DNA from: Zopfochytrium polystomum
Lineage: Eukaryota; Chytridiomycota; Chytridiomycetes; Chytridiales; Chytridiaceae
Direction of reading: 5' to 3'
NCBI GenBank assembly: GCA_025765615.1
Contig: JAIVFJ010000122.1
Coordinates: 124,001-188,000 of the forward strand
DNA: 64,000 bases
This document shows, one piece after another, positions 46,990-58,369 of the stretch. Every line of letters begins with the position of its first letter. Positions within the stretch are counted from its first letter, which is position 1. The position numbers and the translations under genes were made by a program. The notes under the pieces are model-generated. The model had not been told where the DNA came from. It worked only from the letters and a program-made list of their open reading frames with translations, and did no database searches.

Positions 46990-48572
46990 TTACACAAAGC
47001 GGGCGTTGTTTCCGGGAATCGCGGTCGCAGTCGGAGTTGTTGGAGACGGGCTTGGAAGAGGCATACCCCCTCGAAGAATAACCGGCTCGTTGGTAACCTG
47101 ATGATGTTGAACAGCGAGAAATTCGAGTCAGGTACGGGAGAAGGAGGAGTCGACCCAAAAAAAAAATTCAAGAAATTAAAAGGAATCACCTTTGCGTGAA
47201 GCTTATCACCAAGCCTCGGCGACTCTGGCCACCCGCCGCCGCCGCCGCCGCCAGGCACCGCCGACAGCGGGCTGGGACTCGGGCTCGGGCTCAGACTAGA
47301 GCCGCCAGCCGACACGGGCGCGTACTTCCACATGTCGGACACCATCTGCGTCGTCACGGCCACCGACGGGCGCCGGCCGCCGTTCTCGAACGGGTTGTCC
47401 GCCGCATCCTCCTCGGCCGCCGCCTGCTGGCGCCTCCTCGCTTGCCGCGCGCGCACGACCGCCGCCGCCATCGCCAGTCCGCACACCGCCGCGACCGCCG
47501 CGAGCGAGCCCAGCACGACCGCGAGGCTGTTGCCTTTGCCCCCGTTGGCAGAGGACGTGACGCCGTCGCCGTTGCCCGTACCCGTGCCCATGCCCATTCC
47601 GGTCGGCGCAACGGGACCCGACGCCCTCGGCCAGGCAGAGGAACCCGGAGCCACCGACCCGGTCGAGTACCCATCCGTGACTAGTGTCGTCTGCGAGGAC
47701 GGCGACGATGCCGACCACGGGCTGGCTGACGTGCCCGAATGGGACGATGTCGTCGCACTTGTTGCCTCGGAGGTGTTGATGCCGATATTCGTGGTAGCCG
47801 AGGCCGGACTTGTCGAAGTAACACTGGGGAAGTCAGGAGGCCCCGCAGTGTTTGGGGCTTGGGCGACTCGACTGGTCGGGGCCGGCGCCTGGGTTTACGA
47901 GTTAACGTGGGACGAATCAAAGACCCAACGATTCAAACCTGTGGTTGCTGCGACGGCGCGGGGAGCAGTTGGTGCGGGAGCATTCGGAGCGATTGTTGGC
48001 TGAATTACAATTGTTGGCTCAGTGGGAGGGAGCTGAACGGTAGTCGGCTGTTGAGTAATAGTCGGAATCGGGTCAGCGACGGGGGGCTGCTGTGGCTGCG
48101 GTCCAGGGGCCGCCGTGGTCGCGGGTTGCGGTGGTGGCGGCGGAGGCGGTGGTTGCGGCACAGGCGCAATAACATTGTACAGCTCGACAGTGAGCAGCTG
48201 GTTTCCGCACTTGAACTGCGGCGCGACGCGCGTGCATGGTTTGCAGAGCAAGTTTCCCGGAAGGCCGATGGGACGTTGGTTGAAGCAGGTGCAGGTGACG
48301 GCACAGTTGCCTAAGCCCAACAGGTCGCACTCCTGGGAGAGCCCCGCAAAGGCGAATCCCGCACAGCAGCTATGAGTCCGAGGGTCGAAGGGTTGCCGGA
48401 CAGCGCCGAGGGATTGCGGCCTTGCGATGCATCCAATGTCTACTAGCTGCTGGGCCGCAACAGTCTTTGCCAATAGCAGCGGGAGGACGGCGGCTGCGGC
48501 GACAGCGGCGACCACCGCCACCAAGGAAGCGGACCGCGGTCGCGGGCAAGGGTCACACTCACGGCGGGGCAT
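46990..48572 (-). CDS. Cys-rich type I membrane protein with Pro/Thr stalk
   Basis: Three exons join in phase: 48572-47914, 47823-47190 and 47097-46990, giving 466 residues. A hydrophobic signal sequence (VVAAVAAAAVLPLLL) is followed by a Cys-rich domain of about 100 residues with SCCAGF, CDLLGLGNCAVTCTCFN and LLCKPC. A long Pro, Gln, Thr and Ser stalk comes next, then a transmembrane helix (LAVVLGSLAAVAAVCGLAMA) and a basic-start cytoplasmic tail. The domain is not one I can name. The start could be an upstream in-frame ATG at 48641, but 48572 places the signal sequence better. Likely glycosylated and at the cell surface (inference). Confidence 0.72.
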
Positions 48573-48776
48573 GCCCGCCGGTGGGGTATTCAGAGACCAC
48601 GACACTGACGACGACATGAAGAGCGGGTGTGCCGGGGGCATTTTTTGGACTTTGAAGGGAGTTGAGGAGCTAGCGGGGATTTGGGGTGAGTCCAGTCACT
48701 TGGGGGGGAGGGGGGCGGTGAAGGGCGGTGAGGGCGGCTTGCTGAGGGTGTTAGTTTCCTTGCTTCAGTCTCTGCT

Positions 48777-48786
48777 TTCTCTCTCG

Positions 48787-48822
<36 letters not shown>

Positions 48823-48875
48823 CTGTCTCTCTCTCTCTCTCTCGTTCTCTCTCTCTTTCTCTCTCTCTCTCCGTT
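48777..48875. repeat. (CT)n-type tract upstream of the 48572 gene
   Basis: An imperfect CT repeat about 100 bp long, 5' of the minus-strand gene, so GA-rich on the sense strand. A shorter CT run lies at 49212-49233. Confidence 0.8.
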
Positions 48876-50507
48876 TTTAAATGTTCCCTTGGTCGGCCCA
48901 ATCTGTCTGTGTGTTACGGACAACTGCCCACAAAAGGAATGCATGCGGGGTGAGAACGAAAACAAGAAAAATTCAATTTGGACAGGGCTGCTTCCGCTTT
49001 GGGAAAAAGCGTTTGCGGACCCCGTGCACACTATGCCATTAGCACCACTTTAATTACGGTCGGTGCCACTTTGCATGCCTTTTTTTGAAGCTCATCTTGT
49101 GAGATGAAAAAATAAAAAGGGGGTCCCGTCGCGGCGGTTCCTTATTGGTGCACAAAGTCGACTGACCCAATCAATCAACAATGCAACCCTCGGGCTTCCT
49201 ACCTTCCTTCTTTCTCTCTCTCTCTCTCTCTCTGTCCCGCCGGCGCCCCCGCCGCCGCCGGATGCGCCACCTTTTTCCCACCCTCCCACTGGATGGCCGC
49301 TCTGAAATCTGAAATGGACCAAACCTTCGAAGAAAAAAAAGAAATCAAAAGGCGACGGCTACTCGCAGTGGGCAGCCACTAATTGAAATCGACAGACCAT
49401 CATCGCAGGCACGCTCAAGCGTCGCAAGCACCAGGGTCTCGCCGAGGACGTCGAGGTTGGCACTCGTCGAATTCTTGAGGGCGCTCCCCGGGCGGCGGTG
49501 GCCGCGGGCCGACACCGCGTTCGTGGCCTCGACAGAGCTCACTCCAGGGATCGCGCCAGGCAGCCAGACGCCCATATGGGGGTGGCGAAAACCCGCGAGT
49601 TTGCGGTAGGGCTCCCGCCAGCCGCCGCCGCCGCGTCCACCGCTGCCGGCGTGCAGCTACTGCCACCTTCGCCCAGCGGGGGGTTCTCCTCGGCCTTGTC
49701 TGAGCCGTCCCCGCCAAAAAAAAAAAAAATCATTATTAATAAGGTTATTAAAAGGCAAAGCATTAAACCTCGCCTCGCTAAGATATGGGTAATCCAGCAC
49801 ACAGGCAACCTGTTGCTGGATTAAATGAAGAGTGGCAGGCCACAATGTACATAATGTGGAAGGTACAATTTAGGTAGTGTTGTGTGGCAGGCCACATTAA
49901 TAGTGACGCGCTTGCTTGGGTCAGCTGACCAAAACTCAGGGCTAACGCCACAATCACGAGCCACCCAGGGACAGACAGACAGGCACACAGAGAAAAGAGA
50001 ACCACAAGAAAAGGGGAAAGGGAGCGAGAGAGAGACAGAGAGAGAGAGCGTGCGTGTGTGTGTGTGAGCGAGAGTGAGAAGAAAGAGAGAGGAGACAGGC
50101 AGACAGACTTAGGTCAGGGCTTGCGCCCTGACCGAGAGAGTGGAAAGTGTGATAGAGAGAGACTGAGAGAGACTGAGAGAGGTAGTGACAGACAGACAGA
50201 GACAGACAGACAGTTTTTGTAAGGACATTAAGCATTAATCAATCATCTCTTATTCAATCAGCTGGTTCAGTAAAATCATCCATCCCTCAGCCTAAATCCT
50301 CAACCCGCTGCACAGGCATCGGAATAAAAACAATAAAAGCTTTGGAAGCAGAAGAGATGAATGAAAAAATGGGGAAAAACAATGGAAGACACACTCTTTT
50401 TTACATACAACCACTATTAAAGGAGGAAAGGGGATCGTTCTCAACAAATTTGCAAAACCATTTGGGGACAGGTTCAGACTGACTATGCAATGTTTTTGTG
50501 TTACCCA
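48876..50507. other. Intergenic region with hairpin and simple repeats
   Basis: No supportable gene. A near-perfect hairpin lies at 49790-49823 (arms TAATCCAGCA / TGCTGGATTA). GA- and GACA-rich microsatellites occupy 50020-50215. A Gly/Pro-coding GC-rich patch at 49400-49700 has open frames on both strands but no recognisable motif. Confidence 0.45.
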
Positions 50508-51478
50508 TGTGAAGCTATAATCACTCCTTTGACCCTGGGTTCCAGGCCCAAGAGTGAAGGAAAGCAAATAATAGGCTAAAACTAACTTTATTGGGCCATT
50601 GTCTGGGGGTTTTCAACTCTACTACTTGCCTAGTCCATAAAGTATCCCTACTGATCTGTCTAACAGAGGTCTCAAACATAAAGAATGACATTCAGAGGGA
50701 CAATCCCCTAAAGGTTTGGTGCACACACTGATTACTCACTTGGCTGTGTGATTGTGGGCCAGTGTGAGGGGAACAGAAGGGCACTCCCTAGGGCAACACA
50801 ACTGCGGAGTAGAGAGAGAAGAGGGCAACAGGGGGTTTTATCATGAAAAGAACCTAATCTCAAACACAAAGGGACAGGTTAAAGCGACGAGACAGACAGG
50901 GTGCGACCTAGTGCCCCTCGTTGCAGGGTGCTGCAGAAACCCTTGTTGTCACCAGCGACGAGGGGGAGAGAGAAGGGAGTTGACTATGTAGGGGTTGTAA
51001 GGTCGCTAGCAAGGAACTTGCATGGAAAGACACCTGCAATCGCCCATGCACCCCACCAGGCTGTGTTGGCACAATCACTAGTCCAACAGGCTCTATAGCA
51101 TCGCACTTGTACTCACACAACTCTCTCTCACAGCAATAGGACCAAGGCAGGCACTAGTAGATTGAACTCTCAGGTGTTGGAGCCAGCACAGAGCGCTGCC
51201 GTCGGCGCCCTTGTGGCGATGGGAAGGAGGGGGATGAGGAAGCGAGAGCAGGGCGGCCGCCTCCGGCTGCCGACGCCGTGACCATCGCTGCTCCTGCAGT
51301 GGGCAAGAACCCAGGATCCTCACTCCAGTGTAGAGCCCACAGCACCACACAGCCGTGGGTGGCCAGCCACGCTCCCCACCCACCGCCCTTTAAGAGGAAC
51401 CCCACTAAGGGGCCGTGTGCATGGAGAGGTACATACCATCTCTCACTACCCTCACCTTTGTGAGCCAGATGGATTTGA
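50508..51478 (-). repeat. Inverted 3' portion of the 4364 repeat
   Basis: The reverse complement of about 4870-5814 with moderate divergence. The outer end is TGTGAAGCT, a mutated form of the terminus. The inner end stops at a CA/TG microsatellite (51481-51528) next to an orphan ATPase exon. Confidence 0.72.
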
Positions 51479-51490
51479 CAGGTGTGTGTG

Positions 51491-51525
<35 letters not shown>

Positions 51526-51581
51526 GAGGGAGTCAGAAGAAGAAGAGAAGTGATGGAACAGTTTTCGTTGTTTTTCCTCAC

Positions 51582-51864
51582 AGATTCGCTTCACGGTGAT
51601 CCGAACGAACGAGTACAGGTAAATGACGAGCCCGCTCCCAAAGCCAATGAGCCAGGAGTACGGTGTCAGCTTGTAGTTTGTCCCGAATGCGACATTGAAC
51701 GGCGGGATGTACACGATCGCCATTGTGAACGCGGCGCCAAACAGGACGCCGAGGAAGGCGTATTTGTTGGAAAACATGAATCGTCCGATGGGGTACCGGA
51801 GGCGAACCTTGCACACGAAGTAGTTAAAACACTGCTGAATCATGAGCGCCAAGTAGAACCCCGA
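51582..51864 (-). pseudogene. Orphan exon of a P-type ATPase (last membrane helices)
   Basis: Minus-strand reading gives SGFYLALMIQQCFNYFVCK, then KYAFLGVLFGAA, YIPPFNVAFGTNYKLTPYSW and LIYLYSFVRITVKR-type segments. These match helices M8-M10 of type IIC (Na+/K+, H+/K+-like) P-type ATPase alpha subunits. Flanking AG and GT splice signals (acceptor CAG at 51865-51867, donor GTGAGG from 51581) bound an intact 94-codon exon. No other exon of the gene is found nearby; both sides are repeats. Either a gene broken by insertions or a captured fragment. Confidence 0.7.
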
Positions 51865-51879
51865 CTGCCCAAAGCTCCG

Positions 51880-52286
51880 TCATAAAACTGCAAGGATTGG
51901 GACCCTATTATTATTCCCAGTTCTTTAGTTTCCAAGGCATGGTCAGAGTGTATTTACAGCTAACCCATCTTTAGTGTTTGGCCCGCTTTTCCTTCTTTCG
52001 TCTTAACAGTTTCCATTGCACCAGGGTTTTCCCAACATATGTTCTTTTTCAGTGACTAACAACTGCATAGGGATGGGGTGCCAGACAGGCTGTACCCCAC
52101 ACCTGCCTAATTTCTTATTTATTTTTGCACTTGTACATACATGCATAGGGTTGGGTGACTTCGAGCATTTGTTACTGGATGCTCCAGGTCAAGGGGGGTT
52201 TACTTTCAATTTTCTCTCTCTCTGTTTTTGGGCCATTTCTCTTTTCCTCTTTTTTTCAATCTGATTTCTGTCGTTTGGCACCAAAA
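51880..52286 (+). repeat. Partial copy of the 4364 repeat, 5' portion lacking the terminus
   Basis: Closely follows 4426-4850 in the same orientation. It begins 15 bp upstream of the ATPase exon acceptor and ends at a CT microsatellite. Confidence 0.72.
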
Positions 52287-52294
52287 CAAAGACA

Positions 52295-52296
<2 letters not shown>

Positions 52297-52351
<55 letters not shown>
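52297..52351. repeat. (CT)n microsatellite
   Basis: A run of about 27 CT units within repeat-derived sequence. Confidence 0.85.
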
Positions 52352-52354
<3 letters not shown>

Positions 52355-52781
52355 GTGTCGCCAATCAAGTACTCTCAAGAAATCCAAAGGCTTCAAACGT
52401 ATGCAACGCGGTTCTCTGTTGGTGGTCGGTAGCACAACTAGTACAATCATCAGCAAATGACACAAACCACCGAAAAACAGAACAAAGAAAAAAGTGAGTG
52501 TGCACCAACATTCTGAGCGAGCTTAAACGGATCCACACTGATCAAATGCAAGCTTGTGTCGGCGGTGGGGTAAATGGTCAACGTGGAGAGAGCGAGAGAG
52601 TGTGAAAGTGAGTGAGAGATGGAGAGGGAGCTTGCTCTCGCCTTTTTAGACATGTGAGGAAGAGGAACGAGAACAATCTGCACACAACGGGTCTCCCTAA
52701 GCAGATCCTTCTGAAAAGCCATCATCTCGGTGTGCAGCCAACGGCCTCAGCAAGCAGAATCACGGACCCAGTGGTCCGCTG

Positions 52782-52860
52782 GCTGGGAAACAGTAAGCGT
52801 GTTCTTGTTTTGCAAATAAATCCCTCAACTTCATCACTGAAACCTCAGTGCAGTCTCACA
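52782..52860 (-). repeat. Terminal fragment of the 4364 repeat
   Basis: The reverse complement of the first 80 bp of the element, ending CAGTCTCACA. It lies 16 bp before a family 1 LTR. Confidence 0.6.
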
Positions 52861-52876
52861 CCAAACCCATTGCACC

Positions 52877-53886
52877 TGTTAGGCGGAACTGACTGGTTAG
52901 CAACAAGAGGCACAAGACGGACCCGAACCTATTGTGACTGTCAGTTATTGTTCTCACGATGCCCATGGGAGAGTGAGTCACCGCCAATGCAGACCTGGGC
53001 GCTGGCTTGTGCTGATGACAAATACTCCGAGTATTAAGTGGAACAGAAACCCAGTGTCAACAGTTTTCCTCCTCCTCTGCTCAAGCAGATAATGTAGGAG
53101 AGGTTTTCACCCTGTGCCAGTCACGCTTGCCTAGCGACTATTACAGTGTGTATATCATCGTTATGTATCAATAATTCATAACAGAGTTTTTTCTCTTTCT
53201 CTCCAAGTTGGGGAGAAGGACCACCCACAAACACACATCTCCACTTCATTCACTCCTTCCACTCACCCACTCAGAGTAGACTGTTTACAGCACCAACCCC
53301 GGCTGCAATGAGCACTGCTCCAAGAGGAAGAAAATGAAAAGAAGGATTGATACAACTGAGGTTGAAACTAAGACTTGACCAAGGACTTGTAAAAGAGAAT
53401 GAAGTGAGCATATGGACGACTGCGTGCAAGTGAGCAAAGAGAGCTTGTTTTAGACAGGGAGTGGCAAATTGGAGTGAAAGTGTTGCGTTGTCAATAAGAA
53501 CTCTACCAATCTACACTCCTGCAGGGAGTTTGACCAGTTTTCCTGTTTTCCTGTCTGAACAAGTTGCAAACTGCTTCATCCAGGACTTTGCTCTGGGAAG
53601 TGTGTAAAACCCCTTCCCACAGAGGGAGGGTGATTTGAAATATTCAGAGCATTCCAAATCAACCAAGCCCTGGGTGGAGCCCTGTGTTAGGCGGAACTAA
53701 CTGGTTAGCAGCAAGAGGCACAAGACAGACCTGAACCTATTGTGACTGTTGGTTATTGTTCTCAGGATGCTCATGGGAGAGTGAGCCACTGCCAATACAG
53801 ACCTTGGCACTGGCTTGTGCTGTTGACAAATACTCCGAGTATTAAGTGGAACAGAAAACTGGTGTTAACAGTTTTCCTCCTCCTCA
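52877..53886 (+). mobile_element. Family 1 copia-type element with large internal deletion
   Basis: A complete LTR (52877-53289, TGTTAG...TTTACA, 413 bp) is followed by only 395 bp of internal sequence and then a truncated second LTR (53685-53886). Directly before the second LTR lies a purine-rich tract (53611-53640), as expected for a 3' LTR. The internal part encodes nothing recognisable. The same LTR appears at 298-461, and the same PPT region follows the RT remnant at 29368. Confidence 0.7.
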
Positions 53887-54029
53887 GGTGGCCCTTCAAT
53901 GGCATGATACTGCTCTGTGTTGGTCCGTTGGACCGTGGATCCCTCACGCGTGGCAACGACAATTGTGGCGATGGCGACGCAGCTGCCGATCCCTCATTTC
54001 GCCACCGAACCCGCCCCAAGCAGCCTTCC

Positions 54030-54228
54030 CCCTCGTGAACCTTGGTCCAACTGCTGTGAAAGAGAGTTGCGTGAGCACGAGTGCAGTGTGAAAGCCTGTT
54101 AGTGGTTGCGGTCAACTGACAGTCTTTCAGTGTACAAGTTCCCAACTGGTGACCTTCTGACCCCTACATAGCCTTCTCCGTCTTGAGGGCCCAGATCCCG
54201 TGGTCAAAGGAGTGAGTATAGTCTCACA
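54030..54228 (+). repeat. 3' end of the 4364 repeat, followed by an LTR-start fragment
   Basis: Matches the last about 200 bp of the element and ends AGTATAGTCTCACA at 54228. The following bases (54229-54300) resemble the beginning of the family 1 LTR (GGAACTGACTGG...AGAGGCACAA). Confidence 0.65.
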
Positions 54229-54300
54229 AGGGAACTGACTGGTAAGTAGAAAGAGGCACAAAACAGACCTACATCTTGTAATGACTGTCAGTAGTTTGTG

Positions 54301-55167
54301 CCGCACAATACCGCAAGCCATCGCCTGATTCGCGATTGCAGAGTCAGACACAACCGCTGGCTCGTGCTGTTTCAATTCTTGGTGCTAAGCTTCTACAGAA
54401 TGACTTCACTTCAATGGAGGGAAAAATAGGATGAAACCCACCCACAAATTCTTTACAGTCTAATTTCACAGAACCAAAAACACTGAAAGTGAGACTGCAC
54501 AGCCAGAGGGACAAAATGAATCGCTGCGTGTTCACAGTCAACTACACAGCAGGCGGGTTGTTGAGCGGTTTGAGAACTGCGGATAGCTCTGGTTGGTGGG
54601 CGTTGAGCCGAGTTCGGCTCCAATCCGCCCCCACCTTTCGCACCCCCTAGAAAACACACGAGTGAGGCGTCTCTAACATCTAAAATAAGACCTTGCGCAT
54701 CGCCCCTGATGATTGCTCATGAGAAGCTTCAAGCAAGTTTATGGAATGTGCACAAGTTGTGCCGGCACAAATTGCAAGAGTATCTCTTCCTTGGCCGTCT
54801 GTCTGTGTGCCGGTCGGTCTGTCTCTGCCCTCTGCGGAGAAACACGTTCTCTCGTCAATGCGGGAAGATGATGGACAAGAAACAACGAAGGACGGAGAAA
54901 AGAGTAGTAGAAAAGAAAAGAGAAAAAAAGAAGAAGAAAAAAAAAAAAGGTAAATAAATAAAGAAAAGGACCACTGCAACACGACCACAGGGCAGGACCT
55001 TCTTCCTGGTCGGACGGCGGCGGCGGCGACTACCCCCGGCGGCGGCGACTCGGCGACGACGATAAACAACTGGAACGGCGACCTGAACAGCCCTCGCAGC
55101 GCGACCAGCAACACCAACAACTGCTGAAACCCCATCCCCCCATCCATCCTTCCATCCATCTATCCAC
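54301..55167. other. Intergenic region upstream of the ZNF706-like gene
   Basis: No gene seen. Contains an A/G-rich run (54890-54965), a CGG/CGA-rich patch (55010-55060) and CATCCATC repeats (55135-55165), the last likely in the 5' UTR. Confidence 0.5.
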
Positions 55168-56005
55168 ATGGTGAGTGCTCCCTCTCGGCAAGCGGCGAAA
55201 CACCGGGCCAGTCCCTGTTTCCATGTCTCCACAGAGTAGCGATCAGACTTGGATCCACCAAACCCAGATATTTGGCAGGGGTAGTAGGAGTCGGATTTAT
55301 GTGCCATCGATCGAATTCCTCCTCGTGCCTCCCTCCCATCGTCCACCGCCTTAGCTTTGAAAAGTCGATTGCCCCGCCATTTGATGGAGCTCATAACTTC
55401 ACTTCCCCTCAGTCTCATTTGGCGCACCCCTCCCGTTCTTCCTTTCCAACGCGCTCACCTTTTTCGCTTCATTCTTCTTATGGTGCCTTAGGTGCGAGGT
55501 CAAGCAAAAGAGCAGGTGATCTTCCTGAAATCTCTCCCAACGACAACATGAACTGTGGTCGTCAAAGAACCACTGCGAGTCGTCGACTGATCCTCGCAGT
55601 CCCCGCCGGAAGGCCAGTGGCTGATCTCGCTCGTCTCTGTTTAATCGACTAGGCTCGTGAGAAAGCCGCGAAGAAGGCTGCGGCTCACACACCTGCCCAG
55701 TCGCAGGTAGTTTTCTTCTTGGTGACTTGCGGGACTTGGGAGCGACAGGAGATCTAATTGCGCCAAATAGCTGAAAGCAAGGGCTGCTGCAATCAATTAC
55801 ACTTGCCCCACTTGCCGCGTGAGTACATCGCGATATTGCGAAGAGTAGTCGACCTATTTTCCTGCTGTCTGATCCCACTTTTCAAAAAAACCGCAATGCA
55901 CTGAGTTAGTGCGGGGTAACGCAGTACAAGTTGCTAGTGACCCATATGGAGGCCAAGCATCCAGGAGTGGCGGTGCCGCCCGATACGGGCGCATCGAGCA
56001 AGTGA
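55168..56005 (+). CDS. Small ZNF706-like C2H2 zinc-finger protein
   Basis: Five exons join in phase: 55168-55170 (only the ATG), 55492-55515, 55653-55706, 55771-55818 and 55910-56005, giving 74 residues. ZNF706 and its plant and fungal relatives are 65-80 residues. The product begins MVRGQAKEQAREKAAKKAA, matching the basic, Gln/Lys-rich N-terminus of the family. It then has LKARAAAINYTCPTC and, after 12 residues, H-x4-H (THMEAKH) followed by PGVAVPPD, the family's conserved tail. The Cys-x2-Cys...His-x4-His spacing is right only with the acceptor at 55909. The cellular role of the family is poorly defined. Confidence 0.85.
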
Positions 56006-56636
56006 CGGCTCAATTCTCGACCTCTATCTCGACCAGGACGTAAGAAGTGGACTGTCCATTTTTATCAGTTCCTGGCCTATCTTTCGCCGCTACAACCCGT
56101 CTTTCCGCTTTCTCTCCTGTTTTGTGTTGCAGACTTGTATGCAATCGTCTCCTTGGACTACCTCTGGCCCCCCAGAAGAAGCAAGGAGGACGGATGAAAG
56201 GATTGTTTAACGTGGGAGTGCATTAGAGTCCGCACCCCCACCCGAAAAAATATGTCGCTTCACTCGCAGTCTTTTCTCGCAAGCGGTTTTTCGATCATCT
56301 TGGGCTTTGATGAACTCTATAACAGCAATCCAGTAAAGTTGGTGTGTCTTCTGCCAACGTCTCCCAGGTGCCCCAAACGTTACCAAAACTTTGTGGGAGA
56401 CACTCGTCGTCTCCGATCAGAGGAAACATTCAAGGGTTACGGAGAGACTGCTCGTGTGACACAATATCACAACCCGACCTCGATGTCAGGGCCCCCCGAA
56501 ACTGTAGACCCTCAGCCCGTCTCCCACGGGAGAAGCCAAAGACTATAAAACTCCCCAGACCCCAGCCAAGAAGAAAAGCCACTCCACCCACGGCACCCAC
56601 TCACACACAGAAAAGCAACCAATAGCGAAAAAAAAA
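56006..56636. other. Intergenic region
   Basis: Contains the 3' UTR of the zinc-finger gene and the promoter of the fasciclin gene. No gene seen. Confidence 0.5.
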
Positions 56637-58369
56637 ATGCTTCTCCTCTCAACTACCGCCCTGCCTTTCCTCCTCGCAACCGCCCTCGCGCCGCCAGGTG
56701 ACGCCCACCCGCTCAATCTCGCAGACTTTTTCGGAATCAAGCAGGGCGGCGTCGGCGGCGGCGGCAACCAGACCACACCCCCTTCCAACTCGTCGTCGTC
56801 GTCCCAGTGCGGGCCGGTCCTGTTCCACACCGGCCCGCCGACGAACCTGTCCCAAGCGGGCCAGACGCAGAGCCAGAGCGCCTTGGACGCCATCAAGGCG
56901 AACTCGTCCTACTCGATCTTCTCGCAGCTGTTGCAGAGCTCGAATTTCAGCCAGGTATTTATCCTTCCCCTCCTCCTCCCGACCCCCAACTTCTCTATCG
57001 TTCCAAATGCTCCACTCTTTGCATTTGTTGATGCGCTCTCCCGGTTTTTCTTTCTTTTGCACCTTCTTTTTTTTTTTCCTTTTTTTTTCCCCCCTTGTAC
57101 CCAAGCAACTGTCACAAGGCGGGGGCGGACAACAGCAGCAGCAGCAGCAGCCAGCAATCACCATCTTTGCTCCAACCGATGCGGCCTTTGCCAACTTGCC
57201 GTACTGGCTCCGCTCGTCGTTCGACGCGAGCCGCCCCGAGTCCAAAGACGTCTTGAACGCGCTCATTCAGTGAAGTGGTTTTGTTTATTTATTTCATTTT
57301 ATTTTATTTTATTTTATTCCCTGCTGCTTTCTTCGGCGTGGGGCCCCTTCGGCCAACTAACCAAAACTTTGATAAACATACCCCCTCGCACAGGTACCAC
57401 ATCGTCAACCGCGCCATCGGCTCCACCGATTTCACCTCCGCCGCCAGCTCCACTGGCGGCGGAGGCGGCGGCGGCGCCGCGTCGGCGTCCACCCCATCCT
57501 CGACCTCGACCGCAACCGCCACGGCGACCTCGGTCACCAGCAGCAGCGCGGCGGCGTCAGCGTTCGGTGTCTTCCAGCAGCAGCCGACGACCTCGACGTC
57601 AACGTCCACCGCGACCTCGAGCGCCGCCGCCGCCGCCAGCAGCACCGTCACCACCGCCACCAGCACCTCCAGCGCTGCGTCGCAACCGTCGCAAGGCGCC
57701 GCCCCCCCCGCCAACCCGCTCGCGAACCAGACCGCGCCGGCGTGCGCGCCGCAGGAGCTGCAGCTGGCGCGGAGCCAGATCCAGCAGCGCCTCGCGGCCG
57801 CAAACTTGTCGGCGCTGCGCAGGGAGCCGACGCGGTTCGGCAACTTTAGTGTGTTCCTCGGCGCGCAGCCTCGCGGCGCGGCCGGCGGTGGAGGCGCGGC
57901 GTCGGCGTCACCGTCTCCGTCGACGACGGCTACGGCTACGGCCACGGCGACCACCGGCGCGTCGGCGTTCCAAATTATGCAGCAGCAGGGGGCGACGACC
58001 AGCACGGCCACGTCGACTTCGACGTCGTCCGCATCGCCCGCGCCGACGGCCGGTGCTGGGCAGCAGCAGCTGACGTGGGAGGTCAACCAGGCCCAGGTGA
58101 TTGCGCTCGGGAACTCGAGCAACGCGATAATCGTGAGTGTTGCTCTTTATCTTCCTTTTTTTTTTTTTTTTGTTTGTTTGTTTTACTGTGTTGCTAACGT
58201 TGCGTCTTATATTGCCAAACAAACGCAAAAAAAAAATTAAAACAAGTACGGAATCAACCAAGTCCTCACGCCCCTCTTCTACCTGAAGAAGAACATCTAT
58301 CTTCTTGAAGAGGCGCCGTCGTCGAACGCCACGTTGTCGAACTCCACGTCCTCGACTGGTCGGCAGTAA
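56637..58369 (+). CDS. Secreted fasciclin (FAS1) domain protein with low-complexity insert
   Basis: FAS1 domains mediate adhesion of extracellular and cell-wall proteins. Four exons join in phase: 56637-56954, 57106-57269, 57394-58132 and 58247-58369, giving 447 residues. A signal peptide (LLLSTTALPFLLATALA) is followed by Gly/Asn/Ser-rich sequence. The FAS1 H1 box appears as ITIFAPTDAAFANL, and the His motif region as YHIVN. About 230 residues of Ala/Thr/Ser repeats then intervene before VIALGNSSNAII and YGINQVLTPL, the usual end of the fold. The insert contains two copies of a SAF-x2-QQQ-x-TTSTSTST-type unit. No clear GPI signal is present. Confidence 0.8.

Noticed and set aside
49345..49717. 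Open frames on both strands in a GC-rich patch
   Set aside because: No motif, no splice-consistent extension and bounded by repeats; not enough to call a gene.
56637..58073. 478-codon read-through frame ending in poly-Arg/Pro
   Set aside because: After 56954 it runs through an intron and then reads the FAS1 exons out of frame; the spliced model keeps the FAS1 motifs.
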